In this document: positions 50,554-63,200 of the stretch, one piece after another
Layout: the number at the start of each line of letters is the position of its first letter
Numbering within the stretch: the stretch's first letter is position 1
From: Helianthus annuus
Taxonomy: Eukaryota; Streptophyta; Magnoliopsida; Asterales; Asteraceae
Reading direction: 5' to 3'
DNA length: 64,000 nucleotides
Assembly (NCBI RefSeq): GCF_002127325.2
Contig: NC_035449.2
Coordinates: forward strand, 80,018,693 to 80,082,692
Notes under the pieces: model-generated
What the model was told of the DNA's origin: nothing
Database searches by the model: none
Seen by the model: only the letters and a program-made list of their open reading frames with translations
Program-made: the position numbers and the translations under genes

Positions 50554-50898
50554 TAACTATAGGGAATTAGGAAAAGTAGGAATGCTTTCACCTAGTCTAT
50601 AGTTTAGAGCTTTATTCTTATGTTTTGATTGAAACTATTTACATGCTACTTTATTCGCCTCTTATTTATTCTTTTCGGTCTTTTTTAACATATATATGTC
50701 GCTTATGTGTAACACCTGACATGCTATTCTTATGTGTTAATACTTGTTATATTGTCATATTCTTTGTGTGCTATTCCTTTGATATGATTTATTGTACGTT
50801 TATACTTGTTTGTTTATTCCTTTAACATAAGCTTTTCCTAAGACATTTTACTCGATTTCATTAAACTTGAAAACACTCGTACTACACAAACGAGACGA

Positions 50899-51600
50899 GT
50901 TTACCAAAATAGGCGTGAAACCCACAATTTGGTAAACGACTATCATCCCACGTGATTCTATTTTTGCACGAAATTCACCATTTAGTTAGGAGTGAAATCC
51001 ACATCTTAATGGAAATTTCAAATTTTAATTCTTGTGGACCCTCGTCAACGTGTCGAAATTTGATTTTGACCCGACGAGCACCAACCACATTGAGGGTACA
51101 AAGTTGTCAAGTTAGGGGTGAAACCCGTATCTCGTCGACTAGTCCCACTCCTGATTTTTATAAATCCCGCCAAGTCTCGAATTGTTGATTGAATTGTAAC
51201 ATGTAATAACCGGAAGGGTAAATACCGTTAAGCGATGTGTCGGCGAGAGTATTTCACCTATTAGGCCAAAGCATGCTCTCAAATTCAAAAGACTCTTCGA
51301 CCACTTTGGTTAGTCAACGTTCCGTTTTGGAATCATCCGAGTTTTTCTTCATCAAACTTACGCTTTATTATTCCGAACTTTTGCGCATACATCATACTAT
51401 TACTTTTCATACGATCATACATTATTAGCATACACGATTTTACGTAATTTTTATTTACACTTCTTGCAACAACAAATGGAGACAAGTCATCAAGATAGGA
51501 GTGATTCCCTTACCTTGACGATTAACTCCGCTTCTTTTTCTCATCTTACAACGACCTCACCAATGGGTTAGGGGTGATTCCCTTACCTAGGTGATCGTTA
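50899..51600 (+). repeat. Five-hairpin array downstream of the Lrd-D primer site
   Basis: Hairpins at about 50899-50937, 50971-51019, 51106-51139, 51486-51522 and 51551-51597. Each has a loop like TAGG(G/A)GTGA(A/T)(A/T)CCC between complementary arms. The first has an 11-bp stem (GTTTACCAAAAT and ATTTGGTAAAC). The same five occur in Lrd-H in the same order. Confidence 0.8.
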
Positions 51601-52549
51601 CCGATACTTTCTTTTAATAGACTATGTTATGTAAACACGATCATTTATACATCTAAATCAGTTATCATTAGTCAAATCTCTAATTATTTCAAAATGCATT
51701 GTTTATATGAATGAACTTCTTATCCTACAATCTATATTTTCATATAGCCTACACACGTGGAATTTTTAACTTTTCTGTAGACACTTGTTTCTCAATATTA
51801 AAAATTTCACGAAATACTACTCGTCAGCTTAGTCGGTCTAACAAATCCATTGCCCACGAATTTTGTATTCAACATAACTAATAAAACAAGCTCATCACAT
51901 ATCATTAAACTAGAGATTTTCTATTTTTAATTGAGAATCAAATCAACTTTTTCGCACATACCTATAAAATATTACCAGTATTATTTAAGCATTTACTAAA
52001 ACTCCTTTTCAAAACCAATAAAACATTTTTCAACAATCACTAAGCTCGTATACCAAACTCCTTTTTCTAAGGATCAACTTTTCCTCAAGAATCTATAAAC
52101 TTCAAAACTTTCTAATATAAAGGTTACTTAAAACGATGCAAGCTTGTTAACCCTAAGAACTTTTCAAAACCTCGCTAGATACCCCAACTAAATCCAAAAC
52201 ACGTGGGCAAGGAAACTTCATAAGAACCGACAAGTTCTCGACTATGTAAATTCTTTTAAAACCATAATAGCATTTCCATTCTTTTACAAAGTATCCTTTT
52301 GCATAATCAAAAGATGTTTTCTTTTATATTCTCCTTACATTCACAAACTAGATTTTACATTCCATGACAACTCAATCTATTTTAACTTCACGTCTTGCGC
52401 AAACAACTATATATGTATATCATTTTACACGTTTTAATCAATATTTCACAACAATCTCACGCACATCACTCGTTTTTTTTTTCTTTCATACTCAAAACTC
52501 TTAATCTTTTACGCGCATAAACTTGTGTATTTCGATTTATACTGTAAAC

Positions 52550-53120
52550 AAAATCATTAATTCCTATATCCATATTTATACATTTTATGCCTTCACTTAT
52601 GTTCACACTTAAACATTTAAGTTATACTCGTGATTCAAAGTTCATACGTGTTACGTTTATACATACACTCGCAATTACACATTTATGTTGTATTCATGTT
52701 TATACTACATTCATATTCATACATTTTATGTTTTCATATACACTTATACAACTTTGTTTACACTTATATTCATGCACATATATTTTGTTCATACTTAAAC
52801 CTTCATGTTTTACATTTGAAACCACATTCATATCGATGCTCATGCATCTTATGTTTATACTCATACTTATATATGTATCCATGCTCACACAATTCATACT
52901 CACATCTATAAGATTTATGTTATACTCGTACTCACATATATACTCTAGTTTATACGATTTATGTTTATGCTCCCGTTTATTCGTTTATGCTCAGAATTTG
53001 TACTCACATTTTCCGTACACGTTATGTTTATACTTGTAATCGTGCTCGTATTCATACGTTTGTGTTATGCTCACATGCGTATTCATATTAAAGCTTATAC
53101 TATGCTTATGTTTTTATTCA
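52550..53120. repeat. Degenerate AT-rich word array
   Basis: Irregular repeats of CATACTTATGTTTATACTC-like words over about 570 bp. The Lrd-H counterpart at 20640-20830 is about 190 bp, so the array has expanded or contracted. Confidence 0.75.
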
Positions 53121-54299
53121 TACTCAAAATTTATACGTTCGCACCTGTACGCGAGCGAAACCCGAGGGATTCGCTTGCGTTGGTCTTATACTATTTGGAA
53201 CACAAATGTGCTTATATGCTACCTTTCTATACACTCGCAATCTTATTTTCAAAATTTATGCATACCTTGATTCATACGCAACTAGTACAAGATATGCGGA
53301 TCATGCGACGACTATTATAATCGCGGGTGCACACGGGATTATAGTAATAAACGCATGAGAACCATAGAGTGTACTGCTGCGTATGGTAAGACACGGAACG
53401 TAACATGACACGAATAACAAAACGGACGTAACATGGTCAAAAGATTGTGGATACGCCGCTGGTACTTCCTATATATAAGTGTTTTCACCATGTTACCAAA
53501 CTCTCGTAAAACGTGCCATGAGAAATTTAGTGTTTTGCAGACCCTTTGACCTAATACAACCTTTAAACAACTCACAAACGCATTATATCCGATTATCCAC
53601 GACGAGACTTCATTCTTAACACACTACTTTTGTCTATCCGATATTTATGCTATTCTTATACTTGCATTCGTTTATTAAAGACAATCGTTCACTTACACAC
53701 CCTTATTCTTCGTCTTTAATACGAACCCCGTTTACAATCTAGTCTGTTTAAACGTTCGAATCTTAATCAACCTCCTTACTAAAAAAAAAAAAAAAAACTA
53801 CCCTTCTGTTCTTTATTTGTGTGCAAACACCATAGTTGGTTGTTAACTTTAAAACCGTCTTACGTAAGACGTCAAAATCTTCTCATTTCTCGCAATAAAC
53901 AATTTTATGCAAATATGCGATTTAGTACTATTCTTAAACCTTCCATACAAACTAACACATTATCCCTCAAAATACAAACCGTTTTGTACAATTTTTTTTC
54001 TCTTAACACGACACATTTTATATATACATCTCCAATTAGATTTATTCCAAACTGTTTAAACTCATTTTGCCAATGCACACACATACACGTTTTTACTTAT
54101 ACTAAATATCTCAACTCATTTTCAGTCAAATAAACTCCTTTACAAAACTACCTTTTCACTCTTCGGAAGTTCATACTTTTCAAAACGTCTCAAACTTCAA
54201 GGTCTCAGTTTTTAAGCAATTCCCTTCTGTCAGCCAAAACCCTTTTAAGTATTCCTTTTGAATAAATTTCGGGACGAAATTTCCTAAAGTAGGGGAGAC

Positions 54300-56464
54300 T
54301 GTAACATCCGTCAAAAGGGATTCTCGAAATCCGACTCGTTTTGAAAGATCCAAATCCTAACCTTTAAAACCACGTAAATTCTTCGCGAGTTAATTAACTG
54401 TCGAAAGATTTTTATATGGTTAATGACCTGTTTAATTAATTCATTACTTTATTTTGTAAAAAAAAATAATAAAAAAATAAAAATAAAGTAATTAATTAAT
54501 TAATTTAATTGATTTAAAGGTTATATAGATAGCATAGTTAGTTATAGAAAATCAAACCTAAAACAAGTTAAAGTTAACCATTTAAGTAACTCCTTGAAAA
54601 ATTGAGGGACTATTGGTGCATTTACTTAAAGATACAAAATGGTACCAAACCCTACCCATCCCAAATAAAACTCACCAGCCGACACTTTCTTCCTCTTCCC
54701 TCTTGGTTATGCAACAAAAAAAAGGAGTTTTCAACTCTCTCTCTCTCCCTCATCTGAATATAACCGGCTCCGGCAACCGGAGCCAACTCCGACGATGTTC
54801 CTCCTCCCTCTTCCTCACACTCACCCGTAAACCTTTCCCTCCGGCGTCGGCTCAGCTGACGGCACAGTCGGATTTCGGGAATCATGGCGGAATTCGTTGC
54901 GACTGTTCGGTATATTCTATTCATTCAATCGAGTTTGTTCTTTCTTTTATTTATGCTAATGAGCAATAACACATAAATAATGGAACAAACATCAGAAGTT
55001 GTGCTTTTGATTTGTTTATGGTTCTGTTCGAATGGGTTTAAACTTTAAAGCCATGCCCAACTAATTTTAGAATAATAAAATTATAATTTCAACACAAAAC
55101 TGGACTTAGTCTAGTGGGTATTGGTCTGTTATTTTTATTATATAATTTGAGTTTTAGATTAAGATTTAATTATAAAACCAACCAATTAATGGTCTATTTA
55201 TAAAACTCAAATAACTGATGTCTTATTCTAATCCTTTTATAATATAAAATCTTAATAAGATAAACCTATAAGTTCTAAATAATTATGGAGTTAGAAACTT
55301 ACTTTGTTTTAAAAAAAATATATATATATAGTTTTACAATTTATCATTTTGTTTTATTAATCACGTTTAAATATTAATTCCACATTCAGTTATATTTAAT
55401 ACTTTTAAGCTAAACTCCTTAAATTCAAAATAGTTAGTTATATTTCTTTTTATCATGTTTCGAGTTCAAAAATAAAACCTACTAAGGTGTGATTTATATT
55501 AAGTTCCTTTTATAACACCAAATATTAAGAAGATTAGTTTATGATTCTACTCTAACAATTTAAAAATGTAATCAATTTATAAACAATAAATATTAGGATT
55601 TCTTGTTTTAACCAATGAATAATAACCAGTTCGTGATATTATAAAAATCTAGGATAAACGCTCTCGTTCATTTCTCTTGGAATTCCCAATCTACTCGTAC
55701 GTTACTTACAAGAAATCGCAAACGCAACCAATGTGAGTATACTCGATCCCTTTTTCCCCTTTACACTTTGGGATGCAACATGTATACCTATTCAAAACGA
55801 CTTTTATGCTTAAACAAAACATACTCTATCTATGAACGTGACATGAAACTATTATCAATATTTGCTATGCTTGTATGCTCTATGAACGATTTGGAACGTT
55901 ATATGCTCATTAACTTTGCTAGCCCACCTTAACAATTATAGCGCTATAGGATTAACGCCCCGCCCGCTATTCTAATTGGGTATTGTTAAGTTAAACATTA
56001 CCACCCCGCTGAACGATTGGGATTAGGCTATTTTTATGCGTTGTATTCATGGGTTTGATCATATTGTACGCCAAAAATTGCATTGCTAGTAAATTTATTC
56101 ACTTAGTAACATGTTGGATATGAGTTTTTATTCTATTATGCTATGTAAACAAACTTGTATACTCGCTCTTTGCTTTTGCATGGAAACTCTATTTTAATAC
56201 ATGTTGCAGGTTGTTTATTGAAGTATGGATGATTGATGAAACAAGTTTAGGGTGGACTAGATACACACCTAAATCTATCTATCTTTTGTTGTTATGTTAT
56301 TTGTTGAAACAGTGTTGTTATCTCCTTTTGAATTTGTATGACATTTAGTTTTGAAATGAAATTTGAATTTAATTAAATATTGTCACATAGTGTTATGACG
56401 TCTCTAGCAATCTATACACACTTCGTCTCATCCCGATGTTTCCGCCATCGGTTGGGGTGTGACA
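54300..56464 (+). repeat. Lrd-D 3' LTR
   Basis: 2165 bp. Nearly the same as the 5' copy except for a loss of about 215 bp between GACGGCACAG and TCGGATTTCGGG (near 54868). Confidence 0.93.
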
Positions 56465-58487
56465 AAAAACCCTCAACAACACCACCTTGTCTCCCAAATT
56501 CTCGGTTCAAGCTCGAATCTAACTGGCAACAACAAAGAATCTCGGTCAAGAAACTCGGTCAAGCTCGTGATCATCACCCGGACACTTCACTTTCTCGGTT
56601 TCTCCTTGATTCGATGCCTTTTCACAACCGGTTAGTGTTCTAATGTGTGTGTAGGATATATGTGTGTTTCATGAATAGAAGGTGTTTAGTTAGAAGTGTT
56701 ATGCATGATTTTCGCATGATTTATGAGTATTAACAATATGTGTAAACCATTATATGTTAATACTTGATAAAATGTTTAAAAATGGCTAATGAATGGTAGT
56801 TTAAGAGTGTTTATGACCAACCAAACTATGTTCAAGGTTACAAAATGAATGTTTCGTTTGTTTCTTGCAAAATGATCTTATTAAACATGTGATTTTGGTT
56901 CAAAGAATGCATGGTTATGTTAATATGAAAACCCTAAAATGATGAACTTATGATGAACATGTTGAATATGGGTTGAAGATTTGAAAAAGGTAATGTTTGA
57001 TCCATTTTAATTAATTGCCAGTTTAGAAAACTTGTTAGTTAACCCTCATTGGTTATTTCTTAAAATGGGCCTGATGCATAGTACAAATTGGCCTGATATA
57101 TCTGAATCAGCACGTGAACAAGTCAAGACCAGCATTGCGACTCGAGACCACGGCGTGACAACTCGAGACCGCAACGGTTGCGACTCGAGACCTCCTCGTG
57201 ACAACTCGAGACCGCAACGGTTGCGACTCGAGACCTCCTCGTGACAACTCGAGACCAGACTCGGAACCTCTGAGGTTGCGAGTCAAGCCTGCACCACTCG
57301 AAACCAGCCAGTACAACTCGAGATCTCTTGGTTACGACTCGATACCGCATGTTCTCGAGTCGAGACCCCCTTGTCTCGACTGGGCTGCTCACTTAGTTAT
57401 TGGGCCATAACTTGAATTGGTTTGGGCCACCTGATTGTTTGGACTATGTGCTTTGCTGGACTAATTGTCAACTGTGTGAATCTTTAGGGCCGACCCAATA
57501 ACTTATATGTTAAACTGCATATATTGTGTTAGAATCTTGTAAGATATACGTGATTACTTATACACCAAACCTGACCTATACTGGTGACCATGTTAGGACG
57601 TGGTGACCAGCGTGTTTGACAAGTAACCTAATCTGCCGAGCAACCCAAGGTGAGTTCACACACTAAACGCATGCGTCCCAAGGAGGGACACGGACAAACT
57701 GCCAACTTTGGGAAAAAAATACTTTTGAACTATTATTTCCGGGGGAAATCCGAATGGGTATTTACTATCTCCGGGGGAGATACGTTTGGATATTATTTAT
57801 AAATCACAACTAGCCAAACTAAACAAAACTCTATCACCTTAAGTCCCTGCTTACAGTACCGATTAATCGCCGCGGGCGAACGGGTTATTAGTTGAGAGCG
57901 CTATTAGGTTTGACAACCTCACACCGTGACCAGGGGAGATCGGGCGTGAACTAGTAGACCTTGCATCTTGGTCAATGACGATAGACATTGACTCGGGGCA
58001 CAACAACTTTCCGTCAACAGTTTCGGTATCTACAGTTTAGTGAGCTTACAGGTGGGGTAGCTCCCCACAACATGATTATAAATGCTTTATCTAAACAACT
58101 TATGTTTTTCAAAAACTAAAACTGGACAACTAGTGAACTCGCTCAACTTTATGTTGACACCTTACTGCATGCTTTGCAGGTACCCAGTGACTCAGGAGCT
58201 TGCAGCTTGCGGATGTGTAGTGGTCGTCTAACCCGTGTGTTGGGTTCTAAACAAACTTGAACTAAGAATCTTGCTCTAAACTATTTTGTCTATGCTTCCG
58301 CTACTTATCTGAACTATTACTTAACCTTAAATACTTTTGAACTTTGATTATGGTATTTTCCAACCTTGTGGTTGGTGAGTATTACTTATGTTATTAATTA
58401 AATTGCTTAGTATAATTGGTGGCTGGATCCTGGTCAGTCACGCCTCCAAGCGGTGGTGTTCCGCATGTGGATTTTGGGGGTGTGACA

Positions 58488-58990
58488 GCCACTTTAAAAG
58501 AAACTGCCCTCAGTTGAATCAGAACCGCAACAACAACAACCAGGGCAATGGGAACAACAATAGGAACATCAACGATGAAAATGGTGCCAAAGGGCGTGTG
58601 TTTGTGATTGGTCAGGGTGACGCAAGGAATGATCCCAATGTTGTGACGGGTAAGTTTCAACTGGACGACTACTTTGTTTTTGTGTTATTTGACTCAGGAA
58701 CCGATACTAGTTATGTGTCCTTAAGGGTTAGTCAGTTGATTAAGCGTACCCCGATCCCTCTGAACTCCAAGCATGTTGTAGAACTAGCGAACGGTAAAAA
58801 CCTTGAGGCCACACACATTGTCAAGGGTTATAAACTCTCTCTAGCGGGTCGGACCTTCTCTATCAATCTCATCCACATCGTTCTTGGTAGTTTCGACGTT
58901 GTCATTGGGATGGACTGGTTATCCCAACATTGAGCGAAAATACCCTGCAAGGAGAAGATTGTCCGCATCCCTCGTTCTAACGATGAACTT
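58488..58990 (+). pseudogene. gag-pol: Tek-E gag end and protease
   Basis: Resumes in the zinc knuckle cut by Tek-B (HFKRNC), then the Asn-rich linker, FVIGQGDARNDPNVV, protease with active-site DSGT in place of the DSGA of the sister copies, and [10 protein letters not shown] followed by TGA at 58931. The apparent Met at 58388 belongs to the Tek-B LTR and is not a start. Confidence 0.9.
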
Positions 58991-59058
58991 CTCACTATTC
59001 ATGGTGACAAGAGTGGTGCTGTCGTGGGCATCATCTTGTTCCTCAAGGCCCAAAGTGT

Positions 59059-60206
59059 TTGCGAAAGGGCCACACTGCAATTCTTGCCCTTGTTATCGAC
59101 ACCTCAATGAAAGAGAAGAAGATTGAAGACATCCCGATCGTACGCAACTTTCCTGAGGAATTACCTGGTCTTCCGCCTCATCGCCAAGTCGAGTTTCAAA
59201 TCGAGCTAGCTCTTGGAGCGGCACCTATAGCTCGTGCACCTTATCGTTTAACCCCAGCTGAATTGGAAGAATTGTCCACGTAACTATAGGAACTGTTGGA
59301 CAATGGTTTTATTCGTCCTAGTTCTTCGCCCTGGGGAGCCCCATTCTTGTTTGTCAAGAAGAAAGACGGTACCTTCCGTATGTGCATAGACTACCGCGAA
59401 CATAACAAGGTGACCATGAAGAATCGTTATCCACTTCCGTGCATCGATGACCTATTTGACCAGTTGCAAGGGTCAAGCTTCTACTCTAAGATTGATCTGA
59501 GATCGGGCTATCATGAGCTGAGAGTACGAGACGAAGACATCTCCAAAACAGCATTCAGGACTCGTTACGGGCACTACGAGTTTCTGGTTATGCCTTTCGG
59601 GTTGACAAACGCACCTGCGGTTTTCATGGATCTCATGAACCGAGTGTGCAAACCTTACTTGGATAAGTTCGTTATTGTTTTTATCGACGATATCCTGATT
59701 TATTTTAAAAGTCAGGAGGAACACGAGCATCAACTTCATCTTATTCTTGAACTTCTTCGAACAGAGCAACTCTACACTAAGTTTTCTAAATGCGACTTCT
59801 GGCTTCGTGAAGTCCATTTCCTAGGCCACATAGTCAATGAAGATGGGATTCACGTCGATCCATCCAAGATTGACTCGATTAAGAACTTGCCTGCACCTAG
59901 AACTCCAACTGAAATCCGTCAATTCTTGGGTTTGGCGGGTTACTACCGAAGGTTTATCAAGGATTTCTCAGAGATTGCACAGCCTCTTACTACTCTAACT
60001 CAGAAGGGTTTCACCTACCAGTGGGGTGATGCTGCGTTTCAGCAGTTAAAGGTGAAACTCTGTAGCGCACCCATTCTTTCGTTACCAGAAGGCGCATAAA
60101 ATTTTGTTGTTTATTGAGACGCGTCTATCCAAGGACTTGGTTGTGTGTTGATGTAACGTGAGAAAGTCATTGCTTATGCGTCACGCCAACTCAAGGTTCA
60201 CGAAAA
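59059..60206 (+). pseudogene. gag-pol: Tek-E reverse transcriptase and RNase H start
   Basis: After a frameshift near 59050, [10 protein letters not shown] leads into the linker [18 protein letters not shown], stops TAA 59281 and TAG 59287, then reverse transcriptase with [34 protein letters not shown] and [20 protein letters not shown] at 60097, a stop in the RNase H YCDAS motif and another shortly after mark decay. Gyp-F cuts it at 60207. Confidence 0.92.
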
Positions 60207-63200
60207 TGTGACATCTGTGTATTTCAATCCCTGTACAATTCTGAACAATTATGTATTTAATAAAATATGGTGTTTTAATTGCAATAGTTGTTAATTAATT
60301 GTGACATTTACACGTTTTCAACCATTGTTCATTTCCGAACTCTCAAACCTGTTCTGGAAGTGAAATCTCCAACCGTTACGTAAACGTAATCAGTTTAATG
60401 CGACGTACACTCCGGAACAATGACATAAGCCAGACATACCCAAAGTAGCTTTTACATAACTTAGAAATAGGTTTCGAAGGTTTCGGTATGGCAAAAACAT
60501 GTTTGTTTGAACTTAAGAACTTTTTGTAACAAAACTGCGTAATGAACGTTGGTGACCGCCCGGAAAATATTTAAATCCTAAAAATATTCTGTTATGATTA
60601 AAATTTTATTTTTAATCATGTTCGTGTTGGAAAATAAATTAAAACGTTTAAAAATGTTATTTTTCAAGTTTAAGCGCGTACCGCGTGTTACTGCGCAACA
60701 CAATGCTTATACTGCGAAACGCGAACAACGCAGCCAGTCTCGGTAACTGATATTTATTTCAGTAATATTTTGGCGAGATTATTTTTATAGAATAATAAAA
60801 ATAATTTAAAACGCCATAAACCAGGATTAAAACGCTAGATAAAATACCCAGTATCCAGTTAAATACCAGTTTTTACCTATTACATGCAAAATATATGCAT
60901 GATATACACATCATGTGTGTGTTGTCGTGTGGATACATGTGAGAGAGTGCAACCTCTCACCAAATTAGGACACTTGTTGATTGCATGTGCATGCCTCCTC
61001 TTTCAAATCTTCCATAATCTTGCTTTCTCCAACATACTTTCACAAACCAAGATTTCAAAATCACTCCCCTTTCTCTCTCTAAAAGCAATCGGCCGAACAC
61101 CCCCTACCTCCTTCCAATTTTCAAAAATTTCATCATTCCTCCAAGATCCAAGCCCTTTCCAAGTTGGTTTCAAGCACTTTTGAAGATCCAAAGGTGATTT
61201 GAAGGTGTTTCAAGCAAGAACCAAGCTCCATATCATCACACTTTGTCAAAAACCCACCAAAATCTTGAAGGTATAAAATTTATTTTTGAAATTCTTGTTC
61301 TTGATTTTTGGTGATATTGATGATGATAGAAGTTTCTAAAGGTTCTTAGATTTATTCACGAACTTGAAACAAAAAGGAAACAGGTTTTTACACAAAATAA
61401 ATATGGTAGTATATGTGTGTATATATATAACCATATGTATGCATGTGTGTATGTATTTGAGATTTAGTTTGATTTTTGATAAATACTTGTTAAGGATGTT
61501 TGCTTGCATGAACAAGATTTTATGCAAATATGTTAGAGATATAAAGAAATGATTGAATCATGAGTTATAATTTGAAATAATGTTAGTATATTGACATGTA
61601 AATGGCCAAAAATTTATTAGACATGTTTGAGAATTTTTAAACTTGTTGCATGTTCTTGGATGATAGTTAAAATGCAAGTATTTGATGATTTATGCATGAT
61701 ATGATGAATGTTCAATCAAATCAGTAAGTAAACATCAATAAATTACATGTTTGATGCATTTAAATTCATATGAAATGATGATGATATGATAAGTGTGCTT
61801 TAGATACTTGTACATAAGCAAGCATGTTGATTTAAAACTCAAGAAATGTTAAAAAAATGATTGTATGACAAAAATGTTTTAGAACAGATTATAAACACTA
61901 AAAATAACATTATTTGGTATATTATAATGTTTGATAGCTTTGCATGTTGTACATATAGCTTAGAAAGTTGTAAAATATGTGAAATTTGCATGATTTATGT
62001 GGTTTATCTGAGACCTGCACTATCATGAGTATAACCACTATTTTATTCAGTAAATAACATGGGTTATGTTAAAATATCAAGTCGTTACAATTTGGGATGG
62101 TTATGCTCACGTTTGATGCAAAACTATGCGGTAAAACGGTTAAAAATCGGCTTTTCGAAGGATTTTTATAAAACTGTTTTGGATCAGTAATCAAACTGAT
62201 ATTTTTGCTATAAAATAAGTAATTTAACTTATATTAAGTTTACTTTGAGTTTGGTTAGTCATATGTAACTTCTGACGCCCAAAAACGTTACCAAATCGCT
62301 AAAATACGCGTTTTTCAACATACACTAGAATGGGTTGTACATGGGTAAACTTTATGTGTTACAAAGTGTTATGTGTTTTATAATATGTCTATGATGACAT
62401 GTTAATACTTGACAAGATTATGTGTATTACGATATTTACTATATGTCACGTTTGAGTATATATATTACGACGCGCAAATCGTAGATATATTGCTTATAAC
62501 ATGATGAGGGTCACCAATAAAATCGTTCAAGTCGCAAAGTTTTTAAAATATATATATGAACTCATATATATATAATTACACCAATATAATAAAAAATAAT
62601 AAATATTCGAGAAATTCTCGAAGTTATGTGAAAATTCTAAGTATCGGAGAAACTTAGGTATTTTTCTGAGTTTTTGATTATTAAATCGTTCTTATTTAGT
62701 TTAGGACGAATAAACAATTTGAGGGATTGTGTTAACATATAAAAACGCACCCAAAGGTGAGTACATAGTTTCCCCTATTTTACTTTTTCAAATGTTTTGG
62801 GGTGAAGCATATGTGCATAATTTTACCTTTCGTTTTCATGACATTATACATTTTTGTTACATAGTACATATAATGCATTATTTCAAAGACATTTTTTAAG
62901 GTATATTGACTTAGTATACCTAACCTTGGTTTCAAAGACATTTTACTTGGCATATTGACTTAGTATGCCTATTACATGGTTTTACAAAGACATTTTCATG
63001 ACATGCTTACATTGAATAGGACATTTGGTATGTTTAACGGGTTAGTAGTACATTCATTAACATTGATCACGCCGCTCAGCAGTATGTAATAGCGCTATAG
63101 GACTTGACAAATCCCGTTCCCGCTTTCTAGGAATTTCAGAAGGGGAATGACAGAATCCGAATACATTTTTGATAAACCTTGATCCTGATAAGGGTTTATC

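Larger units (their letters stand above)
50537..54299 (+). other. Lrd-D internal region without protein-coding capacity
   Basis: Order: primer site; five hairpins (50899-51600); AT-rich stretch with nothing recognisable (51601-52550); degenerate array of TTATACTCATACTTATG-like words (52550-53120); hairpin-rich zone with inverted repeats ACTATTATAATC/GATTATAGTAAT (about 53306-53347) and the TATATATAAG box at 53447-53481; T/A runs; pre-LTR hairpin at 54264-54282. The ORFs of up to 150 codons at 52587-53320 come from the word array. Confidence 0.8.
48157..56464 (+). mobile_element. Lrd-D: large non-coding LTR element (non-autonomous)
   Basis: LTRs 48157-50536 and 54300-56464, initiator-Met primer site at 50540, hairpin plus polypurine tract TAGGGGAGAC before 54300. 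The target duplication AAAAA is confirmed by the uninterrupted 5' LTR of Tek-B. The internal 3.76 kb has no gag or pol. It shares with Lrd-H the primer-site flank, LTR 3' end, five hairpins and the TATATATAAG box, but the LTR 5' half differs, so they are sister subfamilies. Confidence 0.93.
32217..58487 (+). mobile_element. Tek-B: Tekay-type Ty3/gypsy element, complete, split by Cop-C and Lrd-D
   Basis: 5' LTR 32217-34517, primer site 34521, gag-pol in two blocks around Cop-C, 3' LTR from 47837 to 58487 split by Lrd-D. Exact target duplication GCCAC (32212-32216 and 58488-58492), located in a zinc knuckle codon run of Tek-E gag. Pol is intact; gag carries three stops. It is the most nearly functional autonomous element here. 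Confidence 0.95.
47837..58487 (+). repeat. Tek-B 3' LTR, split by Lrd-D
   Basis: Pieces 47837-48156 and 56470-58487 together give about 2.34 kb, matching the 5' LTR. TATA box at 48082-48089. Word array at 57138-57375, putative intron 57650-58179. The TAGCGCTAT palindrome is degraded to GAGAGCGCTATTAGG at about 57894. Ends GTGTGACA at 58487. Confidence 0.95.
30256..60206 (+). mobile_element. Tek-E: oldest Tekay-type element, host of the nest
   Basis: Visible pieces: LTR remnant 30256-31120, gag 31178-32216, then, after Tek-B, the gag end, protease and reverse transcriptase at 58488-60206, where Gyp-F interrupts it. The left part of its 5' LTR should lie beyond the Ath-Z sequence to the left, and the integrase to the right of the window. 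The LTR end, primer site and gag start have been deleted. Many stops and frameshifts fit great age. Confidence 0.8.

Noticed and set aside
52587..53320. ORFs of up to 150 codons in Lrd-D
   Set aside because: They follow the TTATACTCATA word array, open in several frames at once, and the Lrd-H counterpart does not conserve them.
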